Shown in pieces: positions 1 to 12,211 of a DNA stretch of 64,000 nucleotides. A model generated the notes under the pieces. The model made no database searches, was not told the origin of the DNA, and saw nothing but the letters and a program-made list of their open reading frames with translations. This DNA comes from Lonicera japonica (Eukaryota; Streptophyta; Magnoliopsida; Dipsacales; Caprifoliaceae), in contig CM038470.1 of the NCBI GenBank assembly GCA_021464415.1, positions 23,213,601 through 23,277,600 of the forward strand. Direction: 5' to 3'. The translations under genes and the position numbers were made by a program. Each line of letters starts with the position of its first letter. Position 1 is the stretch's first letter.

Positions 1-504
1 GCTCCTATTTATTTTTAACTTGACAAGCACTATTAATTATTATCGTCATCATATCAACTATGTTGTGATAGATATCTACACAATAGAGAGAATCATGAAT
101 CATATAGCCGTCGATATAATATAGAATCATTATATGAGCTACTATGATAGTTGATAATAAAATTCAACTCGAAATAATAGTCGAGATGAGATCATAGTAA
201 TCATAAGAATTGCCATGATGAGAGATAATGGTACAGTCTAAGCCATTTGGATTGGTAATTCACCAATCTTGCTGAATCTTGAGTTGACACAATTGTGATA
301 CAAAAATAGTATTTTTCCATACATTAGATGATATGCATTGTGGATAGCATAACTATGTTTATGTGCCTTAAACTCTGAATTTTTTTAACACGAGAATAAG
401 AATAACCCCAACATGCTACAAAATTATTGGGTTCAAGTTTAATATGACTTCAATACTGGAAATCGATTAATATGACTTCAGCCCAGCATATACAGTTAGT
501 CCTG
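1..504. other. Gene-free AT-rich flank
   Basis: No coding region, RNA gene or bounded repeat could be supported here. The stretch is AT-rich with short direct repeats such as a duplicated ATATGACTTCA motif near 440-480. Confidence 0.5.
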
Positions 505-1660
505 AGGTGTGAAGACAAGTGGACGAAACTTCCCTCGGGGTGGATAAAATGTAATGTGGATGCAAGCTCATTTTCTAATCCGTTTCAAAGTGGGTATGGG
601 GTCGTTCTATGAGACTTTAATGGGCTCTTTATTGCTGCGGTCCAAGGTTTCGTTTTTAGGAAAACATTCAACCTACATGGCCGAAGCTCTGGGCGTGCGT
701 GAAACTTTAAGTTGGCAAAAAAAGATGGAAGTGAAAAAGGTGAAGGTGGAACCTTACTCGCAAATCGTCATTAATGCATTAAAACAGTGATAGTGTATAT
801 TCTTCTTTGTTTAGGCTTATTATTTCAAACCGTAAGTCCTTAATAAAGGACATTGATCACTGTAATGCGGTTTTTCTTTTCGATCAACGAATATGGTTAG
901 GGCCGGCAATATTTGACACGACACGCTAACCCGACACGAACTAGACACGGAGTTAGTGGGTTCGGGTCAAGCATAAACGGGTTCGGGTCAATTTCGGGTC
1001 AGACACGCTTAACCCGCAAACTAAACGGGTCGTGTTCGGGTTAACCCGCTAACTCGAAATTGACCTGCAATTAACACGATTATTATTTTTATTTTCTTTT
1101 ATAGCTATATATATATATATTATTTTGCCATCTTTCTTGAACAATTATATTTTTATTTGGAGTATTGGTAGTAAATGATAGTTATTATGTTTCTGATGAT
1201 GGATAAAGTACTAATTTTTTATGTTTATGCTTTGGTGATGGAATGTTATATATTTTGACTCTAGATTATTAATATTGAATTTTGATATTGGGTGATACTT
1301 ACTATTACTTATTAAAAATTTAAAAATATTATAAAACAAGTTAATTTTTTTCACATGAGACTTAATTGTCATTGTAATCTTAAAAGGTTAATTGTGTCGT
1401 GTCGAGTTGCAGATTTAACATGACCTATTTATTAAACGGGTTAGTCGGGTCGTGTCGTGTAACCTGTAAAATAAACATGTCGTGTTCGAGTTAATATAAA
1501 TGACACGATTAGTTAAACGGGTCGTGTTCGGGTTGACACTAATACTGTAATACTTGTGTGTTGACACGACCCGAACACGACACGTGAACCCGAATTGCCA
1601 GCCCTAAATATGGTTGCTCATTACATGCAGCCGGTTCTCAATCTGACCAGGAGAGTAGGA
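505..1660 (+). pseudogene. RNase H-like domain remnant (LINE/RVT_3-type), disrupted
   Basis: Reading from about 541 gives WIKCNVDAS, the typical opening strand of the plant RNase H-like (RVT_3) domain that occurs in LINE polyproteins and in domesticated single-domain copies. It continues with GYGVVL, an in-frame stop, then DFNGLFIAAVQGF. A frameshift follows, after which AEALGVRETLSW (the second conserved block) is readable in another frame. A third block with the NMVAH signature is split by the hAT-like insertion at 898-1606. With the insertion ignored, the codons for NMVAH are contiguous across the target site. The stop, the frameshift and the insertion make this a dead copy. Family assignment rests on motif recognition; whether it came from a LINE or from a solo gene copy is not resolved. 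Confidence 0.6.
898..1606. mobile_element. hAT-like non-autonomous DNA transposon, 8-bp TSD
   Basis: The element is 709 bp. It begins TAGGGCCGGCAAT and ends ATTGCCAGCCCTA, giving 12 of 13 matching terminal bases. It is flanked by identical 8-bp duplications AATATGGT at 890-897 and 1607-1614. The subterminal parts are packed with repeated motifs such as CGGGTCGTGT and ACACGAC on both strands, as in hAT elements that bind transposase near their ends. The interior is AT-rich and has no open frame for a transposase. The 8-bp duplication and the TAGGG start fit hAT; superfamily assignment is inference from these features. Confidence 0.85.
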
Positions 1661-1815
1661 TGAGGAGTCATCTTTTTATTTATGATATTTTGAAGGCTGA
1701 TTTAATTTAACAATATTCTCCTTTTTAATTCAAAAAAATGTTTTTGTTTAGGCACAATCCGATCTAAATTAGACCCATTACCATATACTACAAGTGATAC
1801 CAATTTTCTTAATTT

Positions 1816-3235
1816 AGGTCGTTTTATTAAAACATTGTAACAAAACGCAGAAAGCTTTCAACACCCTCATAGATCGAAGTGAAATTGTAGCAAATAAGGC
1901 AGATGGAAGACGTAATTAAAAAAGATACACACAAGTGTGTTGGAGAGATGGCACTTTCAGATTCCTTGAAGATCGACTGACCACACCTCTTCCTATCCTT
2001 CTCGCTGACGCAGTTTCACTGCATCATCATCCGATCAAGTTCTGTACGTTATTATTTCATCGATTCAGTCTCTCTGATCTTCAATAGATCACTTGTATAC
2101 ACACACTCCATGATCTGAATCGTAATATTATCGTTAATGTTTAAACCTATATAATGTTGTTAAATGATTTGATTTTTGTGTTGGTTTATGAAGATAAATT
2201 GTATGATAGTGTTTGTGTTGTGAGTTTGTTAATGTTTGCTTCTCCTAAAGATTGATCTTCGAATGATCTAATTTGAAAAATTCAAAGGAGGCGATTGTGA
2301 TTTTACGTTGAAGAGGAAGATGATTTCACATGGAGTATGCTTGAGACATGTGCAATAGCTTTTGGGGTTAATGGAGTCTCATTTGATGCCAGTTTTAGGT
2401 TGACAGGCTGCTGGTTAGGTCACATTTTTCTAGTTTAGGTCATTTTAAGCTTTCTTATCATAGGTACAAACATTCAGCACACTCTTAGATTTAAGTGAAT
2501 TTTAGCAATAAAGCAGTTTTATAAAGTGGTAATTAAAAAGATGAACTTTAACATGTTTGTTCCAATATTTCAAGAGATTACACTTTCAGACTCCTTGAAG
2601 ATTGACTGACCAGAGCTTCTTCTTTCCTTCTCGCTAACTCAGTTTCACTTGATCGCTCTCCCTGACCAATCCATACATTATTTCATCGATTTCAATTTCT
2701 TATGTAAGCTCTTCGATCGATCAGCTGTACACACACTCATGATCTCAATCGTAATTTTATAATTTTATGTTGAAACCTATTTAATGTCGCTGAATGATTT
2801 TATTTTTGTGTGGCATATAAAGATAAAGGGTGTCATAGTGTTAGAATTGCTTACTTTTCGTTGAGATTGATCTTTGTTTAAATTATCTAAATGCTACGAT
2901 TGATTTGAGAAATTTTAAGGGAGGCGATTGTGGTTGTACGTTGAACAGGAATATTATTTCACATGGAGTATGCTTAGGTTTGTGTTGCGAGTTTTTGATT
3001 GTTTACTTCTTGTTGAGATTGATCTTCTGTTGGTGTTAGGATGAATGATCTAAATGGCAAGATTGATTTGAGAAATTTGGAGGAGGTGTTGTGACTGTAT
3101 GTTGAACAGGAAAGTGATTTCACATGGAGTATGATTGAGACATGTAAAAGATTTTGGGGTTTGAAAGGAGTCTCATTTGATGTTAATTTTAGGTTAATAG
3201 GCTGCTGGTTAGGTTCAGAGGTTGTTTGGGACTAC
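1816..3235. repeat. Imperfect tandem duplication upstream of NOT2
   Basis: Copy A (about 1816-2436) and copy B (about 2440-3215) share a long collinear series of motifs. These include CACTTTCAG, TCCTTGAAGAT, GACTGACCA, CCTTCTCGCT, CAGTTTCACT, TACACACACTC, ATGATCT, AATCGTAAT, AAACCTAT, GGAGGCGATTGTG, TTTCACATGGAGTATG, GGAGTCTCATTTGATG and GGCTGCTGGTTAGGT. Copy B contains a further internal repeat of its second half (about 2890-3100). The duplicated stretch lies where the NOT2 transcription start and non-coding first exon are expected. The C/T-rich TTCC and TTCTCG segments look like plant 5' UTR. Two alternative first exons or promoters are therefore possible, but no transcript evidence is available here. 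Confidence 0.75.
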
Positions 3236-4780
3236 TTGTGTGTTGTACAGTAGTTCCTCATAAAATGCGCTTCTTGCAAGGATTTTGAAGAAGGAAATTG
3301 TTGTTTGGTGAATGAATGTTGGGCAAGTGATAGTAACCTAATTTATCATCCTCCAAATGCATATTATATTTTAACTTTTCGATGTTTTTTCTCCACCGTG
3401 TTCCCTTCCATCTTTGATTATGCTAATTGCCTTTATACCTATATACAATATATAGCATTATAGCAGAAAGGGGAGGGGTGGGGTGTGCGGAAGTGGAAGG
3501 AAGATATTCAAAAGTGTAGTGGAAATAGGTTTTAGGTATGAAGAGTGTGTTCCTTGAGACTCTGCAACTTTGCTTCACCATGGTCTGATTTTCATTTTCT
3601 CTCGGTTGAGTAGGTTACTCATTATCAGGGTGTTTGTTTATATTATAGAACAAATGGGGAATATGGGCAACCTATACCAAGTCTGGGAACAAAGTCCTTA
3701 TTTATAATTGTCATTTGGATGTGTGGTCTGGCTTTCTGGGAAGGCATTTACAAATGTTACTCTTCTTACCATACTTTTGGAGTGATAACTTGGAAAGGAG
3801 GCATTTTTAACTGATTTCACCAAACTAAACACCCATTGTCCTCATGGGAAGATGTTCTTGGATAGAATGTCCAATCTAGGCTGCACAAAATGCTTTCTCA
3901 ACTACAATCTCGTCTCAATTAGGTGAAAGTAATGTTACTTGAATACTTGTGTTTTATGGAAACCTTAATTTTTTAGAAACTTATAACAATGCTAGAGACA
4001 AAACCTGTAAATTGTAACTGCCTTATTACCATGACCTAAGAAATACATAAGACCCAATATTATGAGGTATACTGAACTTCCGTTCATAACATTTCAAACA
4101 TGAGCAAAAACTCACTTCCAACCTTGAAGTAGACAAACCCTAAGGACTGGAGGCCATTTGAAGGACTTTAATAAGGTCAAGTTCCTAATCACATAACTGG
4201 TCCACTTTTCTACTTTTCTCCTCTTGTTGTTAATAAAACTGGTTTTTCTTGCTTCTGATAACAAATCTTACATTGTTGTTCCACTCATTATCATGCATCA
4301 ATATTTTCTCTTTATAAGTTAACAGAATAGAGAATCCTCCTTTTTTTGTTTGATAAGGGAGAAATCAGCAGCATGCAGATTTTTTTTGATGAGGAAATCT
4401 TAATAACCATTTCCAACAGAGGCTGTATTTATTATTAACGTTTTTGTTTTTGAATTTTCACGAATCACGGACATTTTTAGACTTTGACATAACACATAAG
4501 ACTCCATCTAATCAAGTGATATTTCTACCCTATTTGCTTCTGTCCTAAACAAAAAAGCATGATTGGGATCAGTAGAGGAGTGTACACTCACTCCAGTATA
4601 TGTTGTGATTTTGAGCCCATATTGATTAAACCAAGAAGATTATTATTATATTTTGTCTGTATCTTAGCTTTTAGAAAAAAAAATACATGCTCCCGTCATG
4701 TTTTTACCAGTTCTGAACCAATTCTATTGAGCTTGGAGTTAATCTAGTCTTACTACATCTTATGACTCTTTTCCTTGTAG

Positions 4781-4875
4781 AAACAATTTTGCTGTGAAGC
4801 TACAACGAGGACCAACAAAGGCTAGTTCCAGGCAAAGAAGGATTTCTTGCATTTCAGTTTGACCTCCCGTTTGCA
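4781..4875 (+). other. Putative 5' UTR exon portion of NOT2
   Basis: A good acceptor (TTTTCCTTGTAG) ends at 4780, and the following 95 bases run straight into the NOT2 start codon at 4876. I take this as the non-coding part of the exon that carries the start. The upstream donor is not fixed; candidates lie in the duplicated leader around 2040 and 2700. Confidence 0.45.
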
Positions 4876-7800
4876 ATGTCTGGGCTACTTAATGTATTGT
4901 TCTCTTTGTAATTCATTTTTATTTGTGCTTTTCAGAACTTTTGTATTAACTTTGATTTTCTTGTTTGTTTTTGTTTTTGTTTTTGTTTTTGGCTTGAAGA
5001 CACATTGTTCAATTCCACTTTCTATGTTATTTCTCGGTCTTATTCCTTATGGAATGTGTGGTTGCAGTCAGGTTCAAATGGCTCAACATCAAATCTTGCG
5101 GACACCAATGGAAGAGCTTTTGCTTCCTTTTCTGCTCAATCAGGATCCAGTGCTGCTGATATGAATCATTCCGACGGGATAGGTTTGCTTGACTTTTCGA
5201 ATTTCTATTTATTGTGAATGCATAAGAAAGAAAAATATTTCCTTCAAACAATAAAAAAAAATAAAAATATTATATATTATATATATATTGTCTTTTTGCC
5301 TCCAATAGGATCTGGACTAGGACTACACAACATTCATGGGAATTTCAACATGTCCAACATGCCGGGTACATTTGCATCGAGAAATTCCACGTTGAACGGT
5401 GGTCCTCCAAGCAGTATCCAACAATCTGCAGGAAGCATGTCTAATGGGCGATTCGCAATAAATAATCTTCCTGGTACACTTTCTCAGGTATTTTTTAGTG
5501 AGGCACTGAGTGTCACATGCTGGAGCATGTTCACCATGCTTGTACTGCAATCAGCCTCCTGGTGCATTTGATAGAAGAAGTTCAAAAATGATTGAAATTA
5601 CCACTAAATTTAAAATTTATGAGAAAAGTTGCAAAAAGAGACGAGAGATTGGGCGAATTGTTCTATTAGTTTTTGGGTTTTCTGTGGAATAAAATTCTTT
5701 GCGTGGTGGGTAAGAAATTTTTCCCTGGAAGATAAGAAAATGATGGAGCACATCTTACCAAATCATTCATCTCCCCTTTTTTTTCAACTTCTCATAAAAT
5801 AAATAGAATTTTCAATCATTTTCTACCTTTTTATCAAACAGACCTTTAGATCATGAATTCTGCCCTCACGTACATATCCCTTTGCTACAGCCATCTCCTG
5901 CCAGCTCACATGGATACTCAGGGATTACTAATAATGGAGGTATGAGCATTTGTATAATAATGGCATCAATAAAGTTGCATTATTTTTTTCTTCTCCCCCA
6001 ACCTTTTCTTTTCTCTCTCATTCTCAAGGATGTTTTGCAGGATCAGGTGTATCACCAAGTTTAGGCAATACAGGACGAATTATGAACTCAATGGGTAACC
6101 TTGTGAATGTGGGGAATATTGGAAGGAGTTTAAGTTCAGGTGGAGGATTAAATATGCCCGGTGTTGCTTCTCGCTTAAATTTAACAGGTAATAAAATCAA
6201 TATATGGCCTGAGATCGACACTTCAACTTGCAGCTTGGGATTGAGTAATAGATGAATGATATACTAACGACAGAAGAATTAAACCCATATTTAATTGCTT
6301 GGCATCGTGAAGGTGGCTGCAGCATGTCGGTGCTTTTAAGTGTTAATAATAATTTATATTGAGTTTCTAATTGTTGTTTGGGCACTCCGTATTAATGGAA
6401 TTTAAGCTAGGGATGGCAAAATGGCCTGATGCAGTGGGTTTTCAATCCAACCCTAAAGGGGCAGTTTCCTTTTTAACCGGGTGGGTTCAGGGGTTTCAAA
6501 GTAAAACCTGCCTTGGCTCGGATTCAGGTTTGCTAAAATAAACCTGTTTGGCTCGACCTGGTCCGATATAAGATTCTTTCCCCTCTATATACCCTTATCT
6601 TCTATTAAAAAGTAAAACACGCCCTTCTCTAATATTGTGCCACTTGGCATATATGCAATGCTTAATCTATCTGCCCTCCCTCTCTCATTCTCTCATTCTC
6701 TCCATCTTTTGATCATTTTATTTACCCCCCTCTTTCTCTCTCTCTCTTCCCACTGTCCCTCTCCCTCTTTTATCGACAATTATATTTTTCTATCCGTTTA
6801 CCCTCTTATCATTTTCATTAACACCCCAAATCTCTCTCCATTTCCTTTTAGAAAAATATTCTTTACCTCCTCATCTTTAATTTTTATTAATTACCCATTA
6901 ATTCTTTCACTATATCCCCAATAAAATCCATCTCTCACCCATTTTTTGATTTTAAAGATCCAATTGAACCATTGTTCTCCATCTCCCATATACATTTTGA
7001 CTAGGACAGCAGACTAGGTTTCATTTTACCTTATTATATATGAACATGTTAGATGTAAATAATGGCACATATATCATAGGTTGTCACCCACAACTGTCTT
7101 TGTCGATCATAAAAATCATTCAAAAGGTGAAAATTCCAGATTCCTTTTGTGACTTTTTTCAACTATTTCTTCTCAGGTTTCTTTTGTGTCTATTCTCTTT
7201 TATCACTTTGTTTCCCATTTGCCTTGTTTTCGGTTCCACATAGCAGGTAAAAAAAAACTTTTACTTATATTACCAGCATGATTTGTAACATGTGCCTGTT
7301 TGTACAAGTAAATACCATTTTGAGATTGTCAAAATTGTATTGATAGAAGATATTAAATTTATATTGAGAATTGAATAATTTAAGTTTTTATTCTTGTGTT
7401 TGTATAATCCTTAACATTGTAACAACTTCATAAACTCAGTTCAACCATATTTGCCTTCAAGGTCTTTTAACGAGTACGTTTTTCTTATAATTATTTACAG
7501 TAAATGCGATTGTGTTTCTAGACTTTTAATTGACACCTAGAACTTCAGCACCGCAGATGGCATCTCTGCTAGGAAATTCCTATTCTGCTTCTGGAGGGCT
7601 GCTCTCACAAAACCAATTCCAAGGTGGGAATAATCATCTAGCATCAATGGCATTGCTAAATGAAATGAATGCCCGTGAGCATTCTACTTTTGATATAAAC
7701 GATTTCCCTCAGCTGACTGGGCATTTTAATTCTGCTGGTGGGTCTCAGGGACAATTAGGTAATTATAGCTACATAGTAACTGGTTGTCTTCTTGTGGTGC

Positions 7801-10800
7801 TGTCCTTTGGTATATAAGTAAAAATAATTACAGCATTTTATACTTATTGATGTGCAGGTTTGACACGGAAACAAAATGTAGGTTTCTTACAACAAAACCA
7901 AGAGTTCAGTATTCAAAATGAAGATTTTCCTGCTTTACCTGGATATAAAGGTAAAGTCGCTTGTGGGAACATATCTAGAATATTATTTGATGCTATCCTT
8001 GTGCTCCTGTGTACATATTGTTGATAAACTTTTAAGGAATGTGATTTTGACATAAGTGTATCATCTTTCCTTCTTAGGCGAGTTTATTGATGTGCTCAAT
8101 TCTTGCAATTTATGTGATGATTTTTTTATTTATATTTTATATGTATACTAGTGTTGCATTTTTGGTGCGCAACCTCATGATGTTGCGATCATCTAAACCA
8201 TTGATTTAGTGTTAAATTTTTAAAACTTGTGTTTTCCCTCGTTAACGCACTTGATTTTCGTAAGGATTTTTGGTGTGCTTTTTATCTCTCTTCATGTTCC
8301 TCTTTTCTGGAATCAGGGTTTGTATGATTAAAAAAGTTGGAAAGTCTTAAAAACACTATTAATTTTTATTGGAAGTCGGAAAAAGGGATGAGTAATTTGG
8401 TGAGATGTTATCCATCCTTTCCTTATTGGGAATTTTTCTTACCCACTACCCAAAGAATTTTATTCCATGGAAAACCCAAAAAGCAATAGAACATTTCACC
8501 AAATCCCTCATCTCTTTTTCCAAGTTCTCGTAAAAATCAGTAATGTTTTCAATCATTTTCTAATTTATTTATTCTTTTTTATCAAATGCACCCAGCACCC
8601 TTAGTCTCGTATGTTTCAAATGCCTGAGCTTTTGGATAACTCGCTGAAACAAGCCACTTATGTTAGATCGCCACCTCAGTTAAAAGCTTAAGCTGTTAGT
8701 CTGTTGGGTAGTGGGCCATCAATGCATCATACTTGCTAGAAGGAAAGGCCAACTAGGAAGAAGACGACTAACATCGATTGCCATCCCCCCAGTAGCCTCC
8801 AAAACGACTGAAATCAAGGACCACAAACTGGTAGTGGTACTGCTGTGCTGGAATAAATGTGCTCTCTCTCTCTGAGCTCTATGGAACATTTGGCCCAGTT
8901 TACACTTTCCCCTGCACCCGAAAAACAGATAATGAAAGCATTAATATCGCTAAACAATATTGGATAAATCTGGAAACAGTGACCCAGAACCACTCCAATG
9001 ATCTGTCTAACACTTTCTACGGGGAACTTCTAAATGGACAGATAACTCAGCCCAAACTTTAGATAGTTATTTCCAAACCCTACTCCATGTGATCCAGAAC
9101 AAACTAGGGTCTAGCCAACTAGTAGGGGGTATTACAAGACTACAGTTAATCATAATTTTTCTTATATTTATATCAGAGGCAAATAAACAGAACATGAGTA
9201 TGGCAGAGGTGGCTCATCAGAAAGTGAAATTGTGACAATTGTAAACGTTTAGTGTTAATAATCCTCCAAAATAAATTGATCATTAGTTGTGAGATACTCC
9301 TCATTCTTTATATCATTATGTCACCTGCAAAAAAGTTGGTATACTTACAAGCTTACCATGAACACATGATGCTTGTGCGAGTCATATAAATTTAATTTGA
9401 AGAAAGCAATTAACAAAAATGGTAATTGGTGTAGTGGTTAGACTAATGCCTATCTATTTTAGCAGTGAGGGTTCAAATTGTATTGCAAGCATTTTTTTTT
9501 GGAAAATAAGATTGTAGGGCTAAAATTGGAAACGAAAAGTATGATGGAGCCTCAAAAGTGGTTGAAATCTGTCCTGGCTTTATACGACAGTATAGATTGT
9601 GAACTATTTGTTTAGCACTTTTTGGTTAAAATTTTAGTTTCCTATTAATACATTGGAAATATATTTGCTTTCATGAAGGAATTTTATACTTGATTTATAT
9701 ACTGTCTGCCTTTGAACATGATCATTATTCTTAAAGCAGGTGGTAATTCCGAGTTTCCAGTCAATATGCACCAGAAAGAACAGCTACATGAAAATGTTGT
9801 ATCTATGATGCAATCACAGCACTTGCCTGTAAGTTATAGTTTTTGCGTTAGATCTACTTTCCCAGATATCTCGTTGAAGGCCACCCGATAGTCTAGGGAT
9901 TGCAAAATGGCCTTACTCGACCCTAATGGTTATATATTGGGACGGGTTTGCGTAAAATAAACCTGTTTGACTGACTCGATCTGAATATAATGTTTCTTTC
10001 TCCTTTTTAAATACCCTTACAGTACCCTATATTTATGCCGGGTCAGGACAGGTTTGGGTCCAAGTGTACAAGAAATTGGGACGGGTTCTGGTTTTCCTAA
10101 TTAAACCTACCTTGGGTCCTGTTCAGGTTTGGCCAAACCCGACCCGTTGACAACCCTACCCAAATACGTAACACTATCCATGCTTCCTTGCATCAATCTT
10201 GCAGGTTGGAAGATCAGCTGGATTCAGCTTGGGTGGTGCATACTCATCACATCATCAGCAGCCGCAGCAGCATGCTCCATCAGTAAATGGTGGCGGGCAC
10301 TCCTTTTTACCTGCAAACAATCAGGATCTCCATTTTCATGGTTCTGAGGTACCGAATCTAACTACATGTTGGATCTTTTGCAAGTTTGATCCTAACTTCT
10401 TCAAATTTTACATCCTATATACAATTCCCAGTTTGCGGGATTTTGAGAAAAATGGGAAGGGCTTGGAAATCATTTTGAGATTTCCAAAGTTCCTAAGTTT
10501 CAGAACTTTTGCTGAACCAAAAATTTCTGAAAGTTGGATATTTTACCAAGACCCTGTCCCTAATTAAGAGTTTGTATTTGTCTTTATCATTTTTTGAGAA
10601 TGCACTAATTTCATTACAATCAATGGTTTAAAACAATACTTGTTTCCAATTGTGAGTTTTGGAATGTTGATTACGTTTTGAAAACAAACGTGGACTCTTA
10701 ATTTGTGACCCAAAAGGAGTAGTGGACTCTTAATTTTGGATGGAGGGAGTAGTATATATAAATTTATACGTTATTCATTAATTATTAGTATTATCATGTG

Positions 10801-12142
10801 AGCTATCCACCTGTTGAGGGATTTTTGAAAAGGAAAATTTACTTATCCATTTCAGTAATCTACCTGAACCGTTAAATACTTGAATACACGATATATATGC
10901 CATTTGCACATCATCTCTACAATTACCAAGCGTAAATCTACCTCTGGCTCCTTCTGCAGTTCTGCCGCTTGTCTAGTAGTTTTCCATTTGCATTTGGCTG
11001 CTTCAAGCTTTTGAATTATTTACAATACCTATATATTTTTTCAAAATGTCGTGACTAATCCTAAATATTAAAAAATCTGGAAATTACCAAAAGTGCCAAA
11101 GGTTTCAAAAATCTGCCTATGTAGTCATTTAGGAATTACGAAAAAGTTGGATTTGGAAGATTCTACTGATGTCCGACACATTCAGCAACTTTTTTCGAGT
11201 CGTTTTCCCAATCTGTTCCGCCTGAAAATAATCCCTACATCTACCTATGCAACCGTTTGCCTGTTACAGCATTTATGGTTTAGCTACTTCTTTGAATCTT
11301 ACTCCTTCCATCTCAAATTAAGGATCTCACTTTCCTTTTTGGGACAAATTCAGTGTACCAAATCTCACTATAGAAACTAAGTTGTATTTTGACCATTGAT
11401 TATGCCAAAATTGGTGTTTTCTTAGAAAGTATCAAAGTGGGACTCTTGCATTGAGACGGTGGGAATATAATTTACACCCCGCACACATGTACGAGAATGA
11501 TGGACTCTTAATTTGGGACGGTGGGAGTATTTTAAAGGTTTTGAATTTTACAAATAATTAACCTTGTGTTTATTCCAGGGCCGAAGCTCAGGGCTACCTT
11601 CCAGTGGATCAAGGCCTATAAACCTACCAAATGCAGTGTCGGGTGCGGGATCATACGATCAACTTATGCAGCAGTATCAACAATTCCAAAAACAGTCACA
11701 GTTTCGCTTGGTGGGTTCATTTAGAGATCAAGACTCGAAGTCAACACAAGCATTACAAACCTCTACCGATAGATTTGGATTGCTTGGTTTATTAAGTGTA
11801 ATAAGAATGAGTAATCCTGATTTGACCTCCCTTGCTCTGGGAATTGATCTGATGACGCTTGGTCTAAATTTGAACTCCTCAGAAAATCTTCACAAAAAAT
11901 TCGCCTCTCCGTGGTCTGATGAATCTGCCAAGGGAGAGCCTAATTACAGCATCCCAGAGTGTTTTAATTCTAAACAACCACCTGCACTAAATGTTAGCTC
12001 TTCTTGGTTTTTTCTATTATTTGGTTATGCTAAGAAGTCCTTGTGCCTTGTTTGTCTAATCTCAATATATCCTGTTGTTTTTGCAGCAAGGTTGCTTTGC
12101 AAGATTCAGACCAGAAACATTGTTCTATATCTTTTACAGGTG

Positions 12143-12211
<69 letters not shown>

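Noticed and set aside
4847..5164. 105-aa open frame at the start of NOT2
   Set aside because: It is in a different frame from the conserved exon sequence and is driven by the TTTTTGTTTTTG repeat of intron 1.
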